Below are positions 19,741 through 29,466 of a stretch of 64,000 nucleotides of DNA, in pieces. The stretch lies in contig JANQEE010000023.1 of NCBI GenBank assembly GCA_028278525.1, positions 1 to 64,000 of the forward strand. Direction: 5' to 3'. The DNA is from Minwuiaceae bacterium (GTDB lineage Bacteria; Pseudomonadota; Alphaproteobacteria; Minwuiales; Minwuiaceae). The position numbers and the translations under genes are program-made. Each line of letters starts with the position of its first letter. Within the stretch, counting starts at the first letter, position 1. The notes under the pieces were generated by a model that saw nothing but the letters and a program-made list of their open reading frames with translations, was not told where the DNA came from and made no database searches.

Positions 19741-21575
19741 TGCGCATGCGAACCGTCTTCAAGGTCGTCGCCGTCCTGGTCGTCGGACTGGTCGCCACGA
19801 TTGCCGCCATCCTCACCTCGATCGATCCCAACGATTATCGTGCGCCGCTGATCGCCCAGGTCGAGCGGGCGACCGGCCGTACGCTGTCGATCGGCGGCGA
19901 GATGGATCTCAGCATCGGCCTGACGCCGGCGATCACCGCGCGCGATGTCAGCTTCGCCAACGCCGCCTGGGGGTCGCGCGCCGACATGCTGCAACTCGAA
20001 GAGTTTGCGGTGGAGGTTGAGCTTTGGCCGCTGCTCAGCGGCGATGTCCGGATCGAGCGCCTGGTGCTGACCGGACTGGACGTCTTGCTGGAGGTCGATG
20101 CCGACGGGCGGGGTAACTGGGTCCTCGCGGGGTCGGATGACAGCAATGGCGCGCGTTCCGAAGATGGCCTGGCGCTGCCCGAATTCGGCAATGTCCAGAT
20201 GCGCGCGGTCACCGTCGCTTACCGGGACGGTGCCAGCGGCCAGACCACCTCGGTCAGTCTCGAGACGTTGAACGCCGAGACGGTGGAGGCGGGGCTTCAG
20301 GTCGATTTAACGGCCCTGGTCAATGGCTTGCGGGCGAACCTTGCAACCGTTGTCGACATTGAACAGCCGGGCATGGTCCGGCTCGGTCGGTTCCGTGCGG
20401 AAAGTGGATCCAGCAGCCTCACCGGCGACGTCACCGCGGTGCTCGCCGGTACGCGGCCAAAGATCACCGCGAACCTGACGTCTCCGCTGATCGATATGGC
20501 GGCGTTCGCGTCCGCCGATCCGGTCGCGGCCGGGACCGGCGATGACCGGCGGCTGTTCGGCGAGGCGCCGTTGCCGTTCGATGTGCTTTCCGCCGTCGAT
20601 GCTGCCGTCAGCCTCAGCGTGGCCAAGCTTGTCGTGGATAAGGCGACGCTCGAAGACGTGACGCTAAAGCTGCATCTGACAAACGGTTTGCTGGCGGCGA
20701 AACCGGTATCGGCCCGCCTGGCCGGGGGCGATCTGCTGGGCGAAATCGTGGTCGATACGCGGCCGGCTCCGGCTACGCTGAAGCTCGCCATGACGGGCAG
20801 CAATATCGATTTCGGCGCCCTGCTCAAACAGGCCGAGGTCACCGATATGCTCACCGCGACCGGCGGCCTCAGCGTCGATGTCGCCGGGTCGGGCGCCACC
20901 GTGCGGCAGATCATGGCCGGTCTCGGCGGCAAGACCGATATGGTCGTCGACGGCGGCAAGGTCGCGGGCCGTTACACCGACCTGATCGCGGCGGACCTTT
21001 TCACCACCTTGGCGCCCTGGGCGAATGACGAGGCCGATACGGCGCTCAATTGCATCGTCACGCGGTTCGCCATCGACCGGGGCATCGCCCGGTCCAACGG
21101 CATCCTGTTCGACACCGAGCGGGTCACCGTGCAGGGCGACGGCCAGATCGACCTCCGCGAGGAGACCATCGACATGGTCATGAAGCCGCGCCCGAAGAAT
21201 GTCAGCCTGATCAGCCTCGCGGCACCGATCAAGGTCGGTGGAACCCTATCGGCGCCCACCGCCCGGCCGGACGAGGCGGCGGTGGCGCTTGGCGTCGCAT
21301 CCGCCGTCGCCGGCACCGCGATCAATCCGCTCGGCGTGCTGATCCCTCTGATCAGCGCCGGGACGGCGGACAAGAACCCCTGCGTCGCGGCGCTGGAAGG
21401 CAAGGCCGTGGATGCATCCTCCGGCGGCCTGGTCGGCACGGTCGAAGACGCCGCCAAGGGGGTCGGGGAAACCGTCGGCGACGCGGCCAAGGGCGTTGGC
21501 GGTATTCTGAAAGGTATCGGCGACAAGATCGGCGAGACGGTCGGCACCGGCGCCGGATCGACCAAGGAAGACTGA
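19740..21575 (+). CDS. AsmA-family protein
   Basis: The 611-aa protein has an N-terminal membrane anchor (FKVVAVLVVGLVATIAAILTS) followed by a long beta-rich periplasmic region, the architecture of AsmA proteins, which are implicated in outer-membrane lipid and protein homeostasis. The N-terminal segment DPNDYRAPLIAQVERATGR and the C-terminal conserved area (NCIVTRFAIDRGIARSNGIL, then IKVGGTLSAP) match the family. Residues from about 555 form a Gly/Ala/Val-rich repeat-like tail. The ATG overlaps the stop of the upstream HAD gene; a second ATG lies two codons later. Confidence 0.85.
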   Translation: MRMRTVFKVVAVLVVGLVATIAAILTSIDPNDYRAPLIAQVERATGRTLSIGGEMDLSIGLTPAITARDVSFANAAWGSRADMLQLEEFAVEVELWPLLSGDVRIERLVLTGLDVLLEVDADGRGNWVLAGSDDSNGARSEDGLALPEFGNVQMRAVTVAYRDGASGQTTSVSLETLNAETVEAGLQVDLTALVNGLRANLATVVDIEQPGMVRLGRFRAESGSSSLTGDVTAVLAGTRPKITANLTSPLIDMAAFASADPVAAGTGDDRRLFGEAPLPFDVLSAVDAAVSLSVAKLVVDKATLEDVTLKLHLTNGLLAAKPVSARLAGGDLLGEIVVDTRPAPATLKLAMTGSNIDFGALLKQAEVTDMLTATGGLSVDVAGSGATVRQIMAGLGGKTDMVVDGGKVAGRYTDLIAADLFTTLAPWANDEADTALNCIVTRFAIDRGIARSNGILFDTERVTVQGDGQIDLREETIDMVMKPRPKNVSLISLAAPIKVGGTLSAPTARPDEAAVALGVASAVAGTAINPLGVLIPLISAGTADKNPCVAALEGKAVDASSGGLVGTVEDAAKGVGETVGDAAKGVGGILKGIGDKIGETVGTGAGSTKED

Positions 21576-21585
21576 CCGCCCCGCA

Positions 21586-22275
21586 ATGAAGCGTTTCTAC
21601 GAACAGGTCGAAACCGTCGAGGACGGTGACGGGTTCACCGTCACGCTCGACGGCCGCCCAATCCGGACGCCGGCCAAGGCCGCGCTGCGCCTGCCGTCCT
21701 TGGGCCTGGCGGAGGCCGTAGCGGCGGAATGGCGCGAACAGGGCGAGACGGTGGAGCCGGCGGATATGCCGATCATGCGGCTGGCCAGCACGGCGATCGA
21801 CCGGGTCGCCGCCCGCCGCGAGGAAGTCGTCGATACGGTGGCCGCTTTCGGCGGCTCGGATCTGCTGTGCTATCGGGCGGACGGCCCGGCGGAACTGGTC
21901 GCCCGGCAGGCGGAGGCATGGCAGCCTTTGCTGGACTGGCTGGCGGAGCGGCACGGGGTCGTCCTGTCGGTCACCGCCGGCATCGTCCATGTCGAGCAAT
22001 CGGCGGACGCACTGGCCGCCCTGCGCACCGTCGTCTCCGCATACGACGATTTCGCCCTGACGGCGCTGCATACGGCAACCGCCGCCTGCGGGTCGGTGGT
22101 GGTCGGCCTGGCCCTGATCGACGGCCGCCTCGGCCCTGACGAGGCGTTTCGGGCAGGACAGGTGGACGAGGCCTATCAGGCCGAGAAATGGGGCGAGGAT
22201 TCCGAGGCCGCCAAAGCCCGGCGCATCCTGGCCGCCGAGATCGAGGCCGCAGCCCGTTTCGTCGATTTGCTCTGA
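21586..22275 (+). CDS. ATP12-family F1-ATPase assembly chaperone
   Basis: The 229-aa protein matches the ATP12 family, which in mitochondria binds the F1 alpha subunit during assembly; bacterial members are almost confined to alphaproteobacteria. The N-terminal KRFYEQVETVEDGDGFTVTLDGRPIRTPAK and the central MPIMRLASTAIDRV segments are typical. The gene starts 10 bases after the AsmA-like gene. No ATP synthase gene is in the window, so the partner is inferred from the family. Confidence 0.92.
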   Translation: MKRFYEQVETVEDGDGFTVTLDGRPIRTPAKAALRLPSLGLAEAVAAEWREQGETVEPADMPIMRLASTAIDRVAARREEVVDTVAAFGGSDLLCYRADGPAELVARQAEAWQPLLDWLAERHGVVLSVTAGIVHVEQSADALAALRTVVSAYDDFALTALHTATAACGSVVVGLALIDGRLGPDEAFRAGQVDEAYQAEKWGEDSEAAKARRILAAEIEAAARFVDLL

Positions 22276-22410
22276 GATCGGTCGTCTAGCCCAATCCGGC
22301 GTTAGATGCTATGTCGGGGCTCTCGCGCCGTCGTGTAGGCGCTGGAATTGTTGGGTTTAACGACGAAGGCCGAGGCCGAACAACCAAGGCCGCCAGGGAG
22401 GGGAATTCAG

Positions 22411-23943
<1,533 letters not shown>

Positions 23944-24052
23944 GGACGTCGGTTGTTTCCATACGCGTTTAAGCATGCTTCCATAGATCGTTGTCAAAGC
24001 AGGGATTTCATGACTCTCCTATCCGCATCGTTTGCCGCTGATCGCACCGGCC

Positions 24053-26038
24053 ATGTTCGATAAGATTCTCATCGCCAACCGGGGCGAAATCGCCTGCCGG
24101 GTCATCAAGACCTGCAAGCGGCTCGGCATCAAAACCGTGGCCGTCTATTCCGAGGCCGACGCCGATGCGCTGCATGTCGAGATGGCCGACGAGGCGGTTC
24201 TTGTCGGCCCGCCCGCGCCGGGCGAGAGCTATCTGGTCATAGACCGGATCGTCGCCGCCTGCCGCGACACCGGGGCGCAGGCCGTCCATCCGGGCTATGG
24301 CTTCCTGTCCGAAAACGCACAGTTCGCCGAGGCGCTGGATGCCGCCGGCATTGTCTTCATCGGTCCGGGCCGCAAGGCGATCCAGGCGATGGGCGACAAG
24401 ATCGAGTCCAAGAAGCTGGCGGACGCGGCGAAGGTCAGCACCGTCCCCGGCTATCTTGGCGTGATCGAGGGACCGGAGGAAGCGGTCAAGATCGCGGACG
24501 ACATCGGTTATCCGGTGATGATCAAGGCGTCCGCCGGCGGTGGCGGCAAGGGCATGCGCGTCGCCTGGAACGCGGAGGAGGCGGCGGAAGGCTTTCGCCT
24601 GGCGCAGAACGAGGCGCGCACCTCGTTTGGCGATGACCGCGTCTTTCTCGAGAAATTCGTTCAGGAACCCCGCCATATCGAGATCCAGGTGCTGGCCGAC
24701 GGCCACGGCAACTGCATCTATCTGGGCGAGCGCGAATGCTCGATTCAGCGCCGCCACCAGAAGGTGATCGAAGAGGCGCCGAGCCCGTTTCTCGACGAGG
24801 AGACACGCAGTGCCATGGGGGAGCAGGCGGTGGCGCTGGCCAAGGCGGTTGAATACCGCTCCGCCGGCACGGTCGAGTTCATTGTCGACGCCGATCGCAA
24901 CTTCTACTTCCTGGAGATGAACACCCGCCTCCAGGTGGAGCATCCGGTGACCGAGCTGATCACCGGCATCGATCTGGTCGAGCAGATGATCCGCGTCGCC
25001 GCCGGCGACAAGCTGACGATCGGCCAGAAGGACGTGCAGCTCAACGGCTGGGCGTTCGAAAGCCGGATCTATGCGGAAGATCCCTATCGCGGCTTCCTGC
25101 CGTCGACCGGCCGCGTCACCCGCTTCCGCCCGCCGGCGGAGGAGAACGGCGTGCGCATCGATACCGGCGTCGTCGAGGGCTCCGAGATTTCGCTTTATTA
25201 CGACCCGATGGTCGCCAAGCTCTGCGCCTACGGCGCGGATCGCGAGCAGGCCGCCGAATGCATGGTGGCCGCCCTGAACGGCCTGGAACTCGACGGTATC
25301 TCCCACAACGTCAATTTCCTTGCCGCGGTGTTCGCGCACCCGCGGTTCCGCGAAGGTCGGTTGTCGACCGCCTTCATCGACGATGAGTATGCCGACGGTT
25401 TCAGCGGCGCGCCGCTCGACGCCAAGGCGCGGCGCGGTTTGGCCGCTATCGCCGCCATGGTTCACCTGCGTAGCCAGGTGAGGCAGCATTCGATTTCGGA
25501 CCAGGTGCCGAACTACAAGCCGGTGGACCGCTCCGAATGGTCGATTACGCTGGATGGCGAGGCGGTTTCCGCCGAGGTAACGGCCGCATCGGACGATTTC
25601 TCGGTCGTCGTCGACGGCGCCGCGACACGGGTGCAAAGCGACTGGCGGCCGGGCACGCGCCTGTTCCGAGGCACGGTCGACGGCGAGCCGATGCTGGTTC
25701 AGATCCGGCCGAACGGCGGCGGGTTCTTACTGACCCACGGCGGCGCGGATGTCGCCGCGGTGGTCCGCCGGCCCCGCGCGGCGGAACTGGCGGCCTTGAT
25801 GCCGCTTAAAGAACCGCCGGACATGTCGAAGTTCCTGCTCTGTCCGATGCCCGGCTTGGTCGTTTCCATCGATGTGGAGCCCGGCCAGAACGTCGAACCC
25901 GGGATGCCGCTTGCGGTGGTCGAGGCGATGAAGATGGAGAACGTGCTGCGCGCGGAAGCGGCCGGTGTCGTCGCCGAGGTGCGCGCCAAGCCCGGCGACA
26001 GCCTGGCCTTGGACGACGTTATCCTGTCGTTCGAATAG
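24053..26038 (+). CDS. pccA: Propionyl-CoA carboxylase alpha chain (biotin carboxylase plus BCCP)
   Basis: The 661-aa subunit carboxylates its own biotin using ATP and bicarbonate. It starts MFDKILIANRGEIACRVI; the ATP-grasp domain has MIKASAGGGGKGMRVAW and EMNTRLQVEHPVTE; the C-terminal biotinyl domain carries EAMKMEN with the biotin-accepting Lys627. The middle region (about 450-580) is the linking BT domain expected in propionyl- rather than acetyl-CoA carboxylases. I chose the ATG at 24053; an upstream TTG would add seven residues. With pccB it forms the first step of propionate and branched-chain catabolism. Confidence 0.94.
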   Translation: MFDKILIANRGEIACRVIKTCKRLGIKTVAVYSEADADALHVEMADEAVLVGPPAPGESYLVIDRIVAACRDTGAQAVHPGYGFLSENAQFAEALDAAGIVFIGPGRKAIQAMGDKIESKKLADAAKVSTVPGYLGVIEGPEEAVKIADDIGYPVMIKASAGGGGKGMRVAWNAEEAAEGFRLAQNEARTSFGDDRVFLEKFVQEPRHIEIQVLADGHGNCIYLGERECSIQRRHQKVIEEAPSPFLDEETRSAMGEQAVALAKAVEYRSAGTVEFIVDADRNFYFLEMNTRLQVEHPVTELITGIDLVEQMIRVAAGDKLTIGQKDVQLNGWAFESRIYAEDPYRGFLPSTGRVTRFRPPAEENGVRIDTGVVEGSEISLYYDPMVAKLCAYGADREQAAECMVAALNGLELDGISHNVNFLAAVFAHPRFREGRLSTAFIDDEYADGFSGAPLDAKARRGLAAIAAMVHLRSQVRQHSISDQVPNYKPVDRSEWSITLDGEAVSAEVTAASDDFSVVVDGAATRVQSDWRPGTRLFRGTVDGEPMLVQIRPNGGGFLLTHGGADVAAVVRRPRAAELAALMPLKEPPDMSKFLLCPMPGLVVSIDVEPGQNVEPGMPLAVVEAMKMENVLRAEAAGVVAEVRAKPGDSLALDDVILSFE

Positions 26039-26061
26039 CTTGCCGACCGGAGGGCTGCGCC

Positions 26062-26343
26062 ATGCAGGCGGTCCGGGTTCGCATAACTGGCCGTGTTCAG
26101 GGTGTCTGGTACCGCGGCTGGACCGAGGAGAATGCACTTGACCTTGGCCTGACGGGCTGGGTGCGCAATCGCCGGGACGGCAGCGTCGAAGCGTTGTTCG
26201 TCGGCCCGCAGGACCGGATCGACGAGATGCTGGCACGCTGCCGGCAAGGCCCGCGCGCCGCGCAAGTCGACACTGTAGAGACCTCTTCCGAAGTCATCCC
26301 CGATCCACCGCCGGTTGGGTTCGAAAGCCTGCCGACCGCGTAA
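26062..26343 (+). CDS. acyP: Acylphosphatase
   Basis: The 93-aa protein hydrolyses acyl phosphates. The signature GRVQGVWYRGW contains catalytic Arg18, and Asn36 lies in GWVRNRRDGSVEA; both are in the expected places. GGAGG stands upstream of the ATG. It starts 23 bases after pccA and is probably co-transcribed with it, though no metabolic link is evident. Confidence 0.95.
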   Translation: MQAVRVRITGRVQGVWYRGWTEENALDLGLTGWVRNRRDGSVEALFVGPQDRIDEMLARCRQGPRAAQVDTVETSSEVIPDPPPVGFESLPTA

Positions 26344-26431
26344 CGCGTTTCCTGCGATTGACCAGTGCGCGATACGTATCGGAACATCACTTCTTTGTGA
26401 TTGTGCTGCCGGCGCGGCGATTGTTTTTAAT

Positions 26432-26460
26432 CTGTCAATACACCTTCACCCAGTCGTCAC
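26432..26460 (+). promoter_or_regulatory. Candidate Pho box (three 11-base direct repeats)
   Basis: CTGTCAA (26432), CCTTCAC (26443) and TCGTCAC (26454) recur at exact 11-base steps and resemble the PhoB half-site CTGTCAT. A weak -10-like TACGGAT begins 10 bases after the last repeat, matching the geometry of PhoB-activated promoters that lack a -35. The gene 39 bases downstream is a phosphodiesterase, a logical Pho-regulon member. The second and third units match the half-site at only five of seven positions. Confidence 0.55.
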
Positions 26461-26499
26461 ACTCCAGGGCTACGGATTTTGGGAACAGGCGAGCGGCCA

Positions 26500-29055
26500 A
26501 TGAAACTTCTCAAACTGTTGGCAGTGTTCGCCGTCGTTTCGTATTCGCATCCGTCCACCTCTGCTGAAGGGAGTCCTGCCGTGGCAACATTCAACACATT
26601 GAACGGCCAAGAGCCGATCGTCATCGGCCATCGCGGCGCCAGCGGTTCGCGGCCCGAGCATACGCTCGAGGCTTACGCGCTGGCGATCGAGAACGGCGCC
26701 GATTTCATCGAGCCGGACCTGGTCGCAACCAAGGATGGCGTTCTGATCGCGCGCCACGAGAATGTGCTCGCAACGGTGCAGTTGGACTCGGAAGGCAACA
26801 TCGTGCTGGACGACGACGGCAACCCGATCGTCACGCAGGAGACCAGCAACATCGCCGAATATGACGGCGACGGCGATGGCGAGCCGGACTTCGCCGGCCT
26901 GCTGACCGTCAAGGAGGTCGACGGCGCTCTGATCGGCGGCTGGTTCACCGAAGACCTCACGCTGGCGGAAATCAAGGAATTGAACGCGCGCGAGCGCATC
27001 CCGGACGTTCGCCCCGACAACACCGACTTCAACGATCAGTTCGAGATCCCGACACTGGCGGAGGTGATCCAGCTTGTGAAGGACGTGGAGGCCGAGACCG
27101 GCCGCGAGATCGGTATTTACCCGGAGACCAAGCACCCGACCTACTTCCAGTTCGAAGGCCAGCAGATCGACGGCACCCCGATCGACACCAGCCTCGGTCA
27201 GCTTTTGATCGACACGCTGGTCGCGGAGAACTTCACCGATTCCGGCCGCATCTTCATCCAGTCGTTCGAGTTCGCCAACCTGATCGAGTTGCAGAACGTA
27301 ATCATGCCGGCGGCGGGTGTCGATATCCCGCTGGTCCAGCTCTATGGCGACGTCACCGACTCCTTTATCAATGCGAATGGCGGCGGCTTTTCGGTTCCCT
27401 ACGACATTCCCTTTAACTTCGATCCGGCGAATGCCGCGCTCGGCGCGGACCCCAGCATCTACGACGATTTCCCGATCACGGTCGACGCCAACACCACCTA
27501 TGCCGACCTGATCTCGCCGGAGGTGCTGAACTTCCTCGGCGCGACCTACGCGGAAGGGGCGGGGCCGTGGAAGAACAACTTCCTGCTGCGCGAGCCTATA
27601 GACACGCCGGTAGACGGTGACGGCGACGGCGTCGCCGAAATCACCAGCCAATTGACCGGCGAAGTGCTGCCGTTCATCGAAGACGCTCATAATGCCGGCT
27701 TGCAGGTGCATCCCTACACCCTGCGCAATGAAGAGCGCTTCCTGACCCTCAATCCGGATGGCACGCCACAGACGCCGGAGCAGGAATTTCGCCAGTTGAT
27801 CGAGCTCGGCGCGGACGGCTTCTTTACCGACTTCCCTGGCACTGGGGCGGCAGTGCTGGCCGAATTGCTGTCGGACCAGGTGATCGAAGGCACCGACGGC
27901 GATGACGACCTGCTCGGCGGCTTCGGCGATGACGAGATCAATGGCCTGGACGGCGACGACGAAATCGACGGCAGCCAGGGCGACGATGAAATCGACGGTG
28001 GCGACGGCGACGACATGATCATGGGCGGCGACGGCGACGACCTGATCGATGGCGGCGACGGGGACGACGAAATCTCCGGTGGTGACGGCGACGACGAGAT
28101 AATGGGCGGTGACGGCGACGACTTGTTCCGTCCGGGCCTCGGCTCCGACATCGTCGACGGCGGCGACGGTAATAATTCCGTCGGCTACACCGATCTCGAC
28201 GTCGGCGTCACGGTGGATCTCGGCGCCGGTATGACCACGATCGGCGACGGCGGCGGTGTCGACGAACTTATGAACATCCAAAACGCCACCGGCAGCGACT
28301 CCGACGACACCCTGATCGGCGACGAGAACGACAACGTGCTGAATGGTGGCGCCGGCAACGACACGCTCAACGGCGGCGAGGGTAACGACACCGCAGACTT
28401 CAGCCATGCGGACGGTCCGGTCGACATCGACCTCAAGTCCGGCGAGGCGACCTACGAGGTCGACGGCGAAACCTTCACCGACACGCTGATCAGCATTGAG
28501 GGTATCACCGGTACCGACTCGGATGACGATCTGGTCGGCGACAGCGGCGACAACAAGCTCGACGGCGGCGCCGGCGACGACAACATCAAGGGCGGTTCCG
28601 GCAACGACGAACTGACCGGCGGCGAGGGCGACGACAACCTCAATGCCGGCTCGGGCAACGACAAGCTGAACGGCAGCGAAGACGACGACAATCTGCGCGG
28701 CGGTTCCGGCGACGACGAGCTCAACGGCGGCGACGGCGACGACAGCCTGAACGGCGGCTCCGGCAACGACATGCTGAACGGCGGTGCCGGCGATGACATG
28801 ATGCGCGGTGGCTCCGGCGACGATGTCTTCATCTTCGAGCAGGGGACCGGCTTCGACACCGTCAGGGACTTCTATCCCGGCGACGACCTGATCGATCTCA
28901 CCGACTTCGGTCTTGCCGACTTCGACGCGGTCGTCGATGCCAGTGCCCAGATCGACAGCGATGTGGTCATGACCCTGGGCGCCGGCGACCAGGTAACGCT
29001 GCTCGGCGTCAATCTCTCGGACCTGGAAAGCGCCGACTTCATTCTTACCGCCTGA
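26500..29055 (+). CDS. Glycerophosphodiester phosphodiesterase with C-terminal RTX calcium-binding repeats
   Basis: The 851-aa protein joins a GDPD catalytic domain (about 35-455) to RTX repeats (about 462-780). Catalytic and metal residues are visible: His44 in GHRGASG, Glu71 and Asp73 in EPDLVATKDG, and His86 in ARHEN. Nonapeptides of the GGDGDDxIx type fold into a calcium beta-roll, usual in proteins leaving by type I secretion. The ATG gives a Sec-like leader (MKLLKLLAVFAVVSYS). A GTG at 26581 preceded by AAGGGAG would remove it and suit type I export better, so the start is uncertain. The enzyme would release glycerol 3-phosphate from extracellular phospholipid head groups. Confidence 0.9.
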   Translation: MKLLKLLAVFAVVSYSHPSTSAEGSPAVATFNTLNGQEPIVIGHRGASGSRPEHTLEAYALAIENGADFIEPDLVATKDGVLIARHENVLATVQLDSEGNIVLDDDGNPIVTQETSNIAEYDGDGDGEPDFAGLLTVKEVDGALIGGWFTEDLTLAEIKELNARERIPDVRPDNTDFNDQFEIPTLAEVIQLVKDVEAETGREIGIYPETKHPTYFQFEGQQIDGTPIDTSLGQLLIDTLVAENFTDSGRIFIQSFEFANLIELQNVIMPAAGVDIPLVQLYGDVTDSFINANGGGFSVPYDIPFNFDPANAALGADPSIYDDFPITVDANTTYADLISPEVLNFLGATYAEGAGPWKNNFLLREPIDTPVDGDGDGVAEITSQLTGEVLPFIEDAHNAGLQVHPYTLRNEERFLTLNPDGTPQTPEQEFRQLIELGADGFFTDFPGTGAAVLAELLSDQVIEGTDGDDDLLGGFGDDEINGLDGDDEIDGSQGDDEIDGGDGDDMIMGGDGDDLIDGGDGDDEISGGDGDDEIMGGDGDDLFRPGLGSDIVDGGDGNNSVGYTDLDVGVTVDLGAGMTTIGDGGGVDELMNIQNATGSDSDDTLIGDENDNVLNGGAGNDTLNGGEGNDTADFSHADGPVDIDLKSGEATYEVDGETFTDTLISIEGITGTDSDDDLVGDSGDNKLDGGAGDDNIKGGSGNDELTGGEGDDNLNAGSGNDKLNGSEDDDNLRGGSGDDELNGGDGDDSLNGGSGNDMLNGGAGDDMMRGGSGDDVFIFEQGTGFDTVRDFYPGDDLIDLTDFGLADFDAVVDASAQIDSDVVMTLGAGDQVTLLGVNLSDLESADFILTA
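27889..28830 (+). repeat. Coding tandem repeats (27-base RTX units) in two blocks
   Basis: Units of about 27 bases encoding GGxGxDxxx nonapeptides run from 27889 to about 28140 and again from about 28500 to 28830. A roughly 350-base region between them is less regular and encodes a partly non-RTX segment. Many units differ by only a few bases, which makes the stretch prone to recombination and assembly error. It is protein-coding and is not a CRISPR array. Confidence 0.9.
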
Positions 29056-29079
29056 CGCTGGACCAAAACGTACAATTCC

Positions 29080-29108
29080 GGGGCCCGCTATTGCGGGCCC
29101 CTTTTTTT
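29080..29108 (+). terminator. Rho-independent terminator after the GDPD gene
   Basis: A perfect 9-bp GC-rich stem (29080-29088 with 29093-29101) with loop TATT is followed by seven T residues. It starts 25 bases after the stop codon and is the clearest intrinsic terminator in the window. Confidence 0.95.
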
Positions 29109-29217
29109 ACGGCCTGATTCGCTTATGAGTTGATTTTCCGACGCGAACGATGGCGTAATCGCCCGGCTTGGCGGGATGAATCAACTGGGGAACCCGCCGA
29201 AGCGAAAGGGGGCCGCC

Positions 29218-29466
29218 ATGGACGAGTTCGTCATCGTCAGGTTTCCGCGCGACCGGCAGGTCATGGTCGATGGCGCTCACACCGCCGAGACGAACCAGAC
29301 ATTCATCCTGGAAACCGGCACGTATCTGTTCACGCTTGGCGATCCGCCGGATTATCGGCCGGCTTCCCAGGCGCATACGGTTCGGGATACGACGGTCGAC
29401 CGACCCTTCGAGGTCGTGTTCACCCCGGCGCCCGCGACAGCGCCATCCGGCGGAGGACTTGCGTGA
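29218..29466 (+). CDS. Small PEGA-like protein upstream of the patatin
   Basis: The 82-aa protein (from ATG 29218 behind AAAGGGGG) is not firmly recognised. Its pattern RDRQVMVDGAHTAETNQTF followed by LETGTYLFTLGDPPDYRP resembles a PEGA-type beta-sandwich, in which a short domain presents a glycine-rich turn at the cell surface. There is no signal peptide or membrane segment. Its stop overlaps the GTG start of the patatin lipoprotein, so the two are translated together and may act together. An in-frame ATG at 29176 is less likely. Confidence 0.6.
   Translation: MDEFVIVRFPRDRQVMVDGAHTAETNQTFILETGTYLFTLGDPPDYRPASQAHTVRDTTVDRPFEVVFTPAPATAPSGGGLA

Noticed and set aside
24008-25636. 542-aa open reading frame on the minus strand
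   Set aside because: It is fully antisense to pccA, rich in Arg, His, Gly and Ala as expected for a shadow of high-GC coding DNA, and has no recognisable motif.
26386-26401. ATCAC-N6-GTGAT inverted repeat upstream of the phosphodiesterase as a CRP site
   Set aside because: The half-sites are in the opposite order to the CRP consensus TGTGA-N6-TCACA, so it does not qualify.
26470-28407. 645-aa open reading frame on the minus strand over the phosphodiesterase gene
   Set aside because: Its Val/Ala-rich repeats mirror the RTX repeats on the other strand. The forward frame has catalytic motifs, a ribosome site and a terminator.
27889-28830. Regular repeats resembling a CRISPR array
   Set aside because: The units are in frame, encode GGxGxDxxx calcium motifs and lack unique spacers of constant length.
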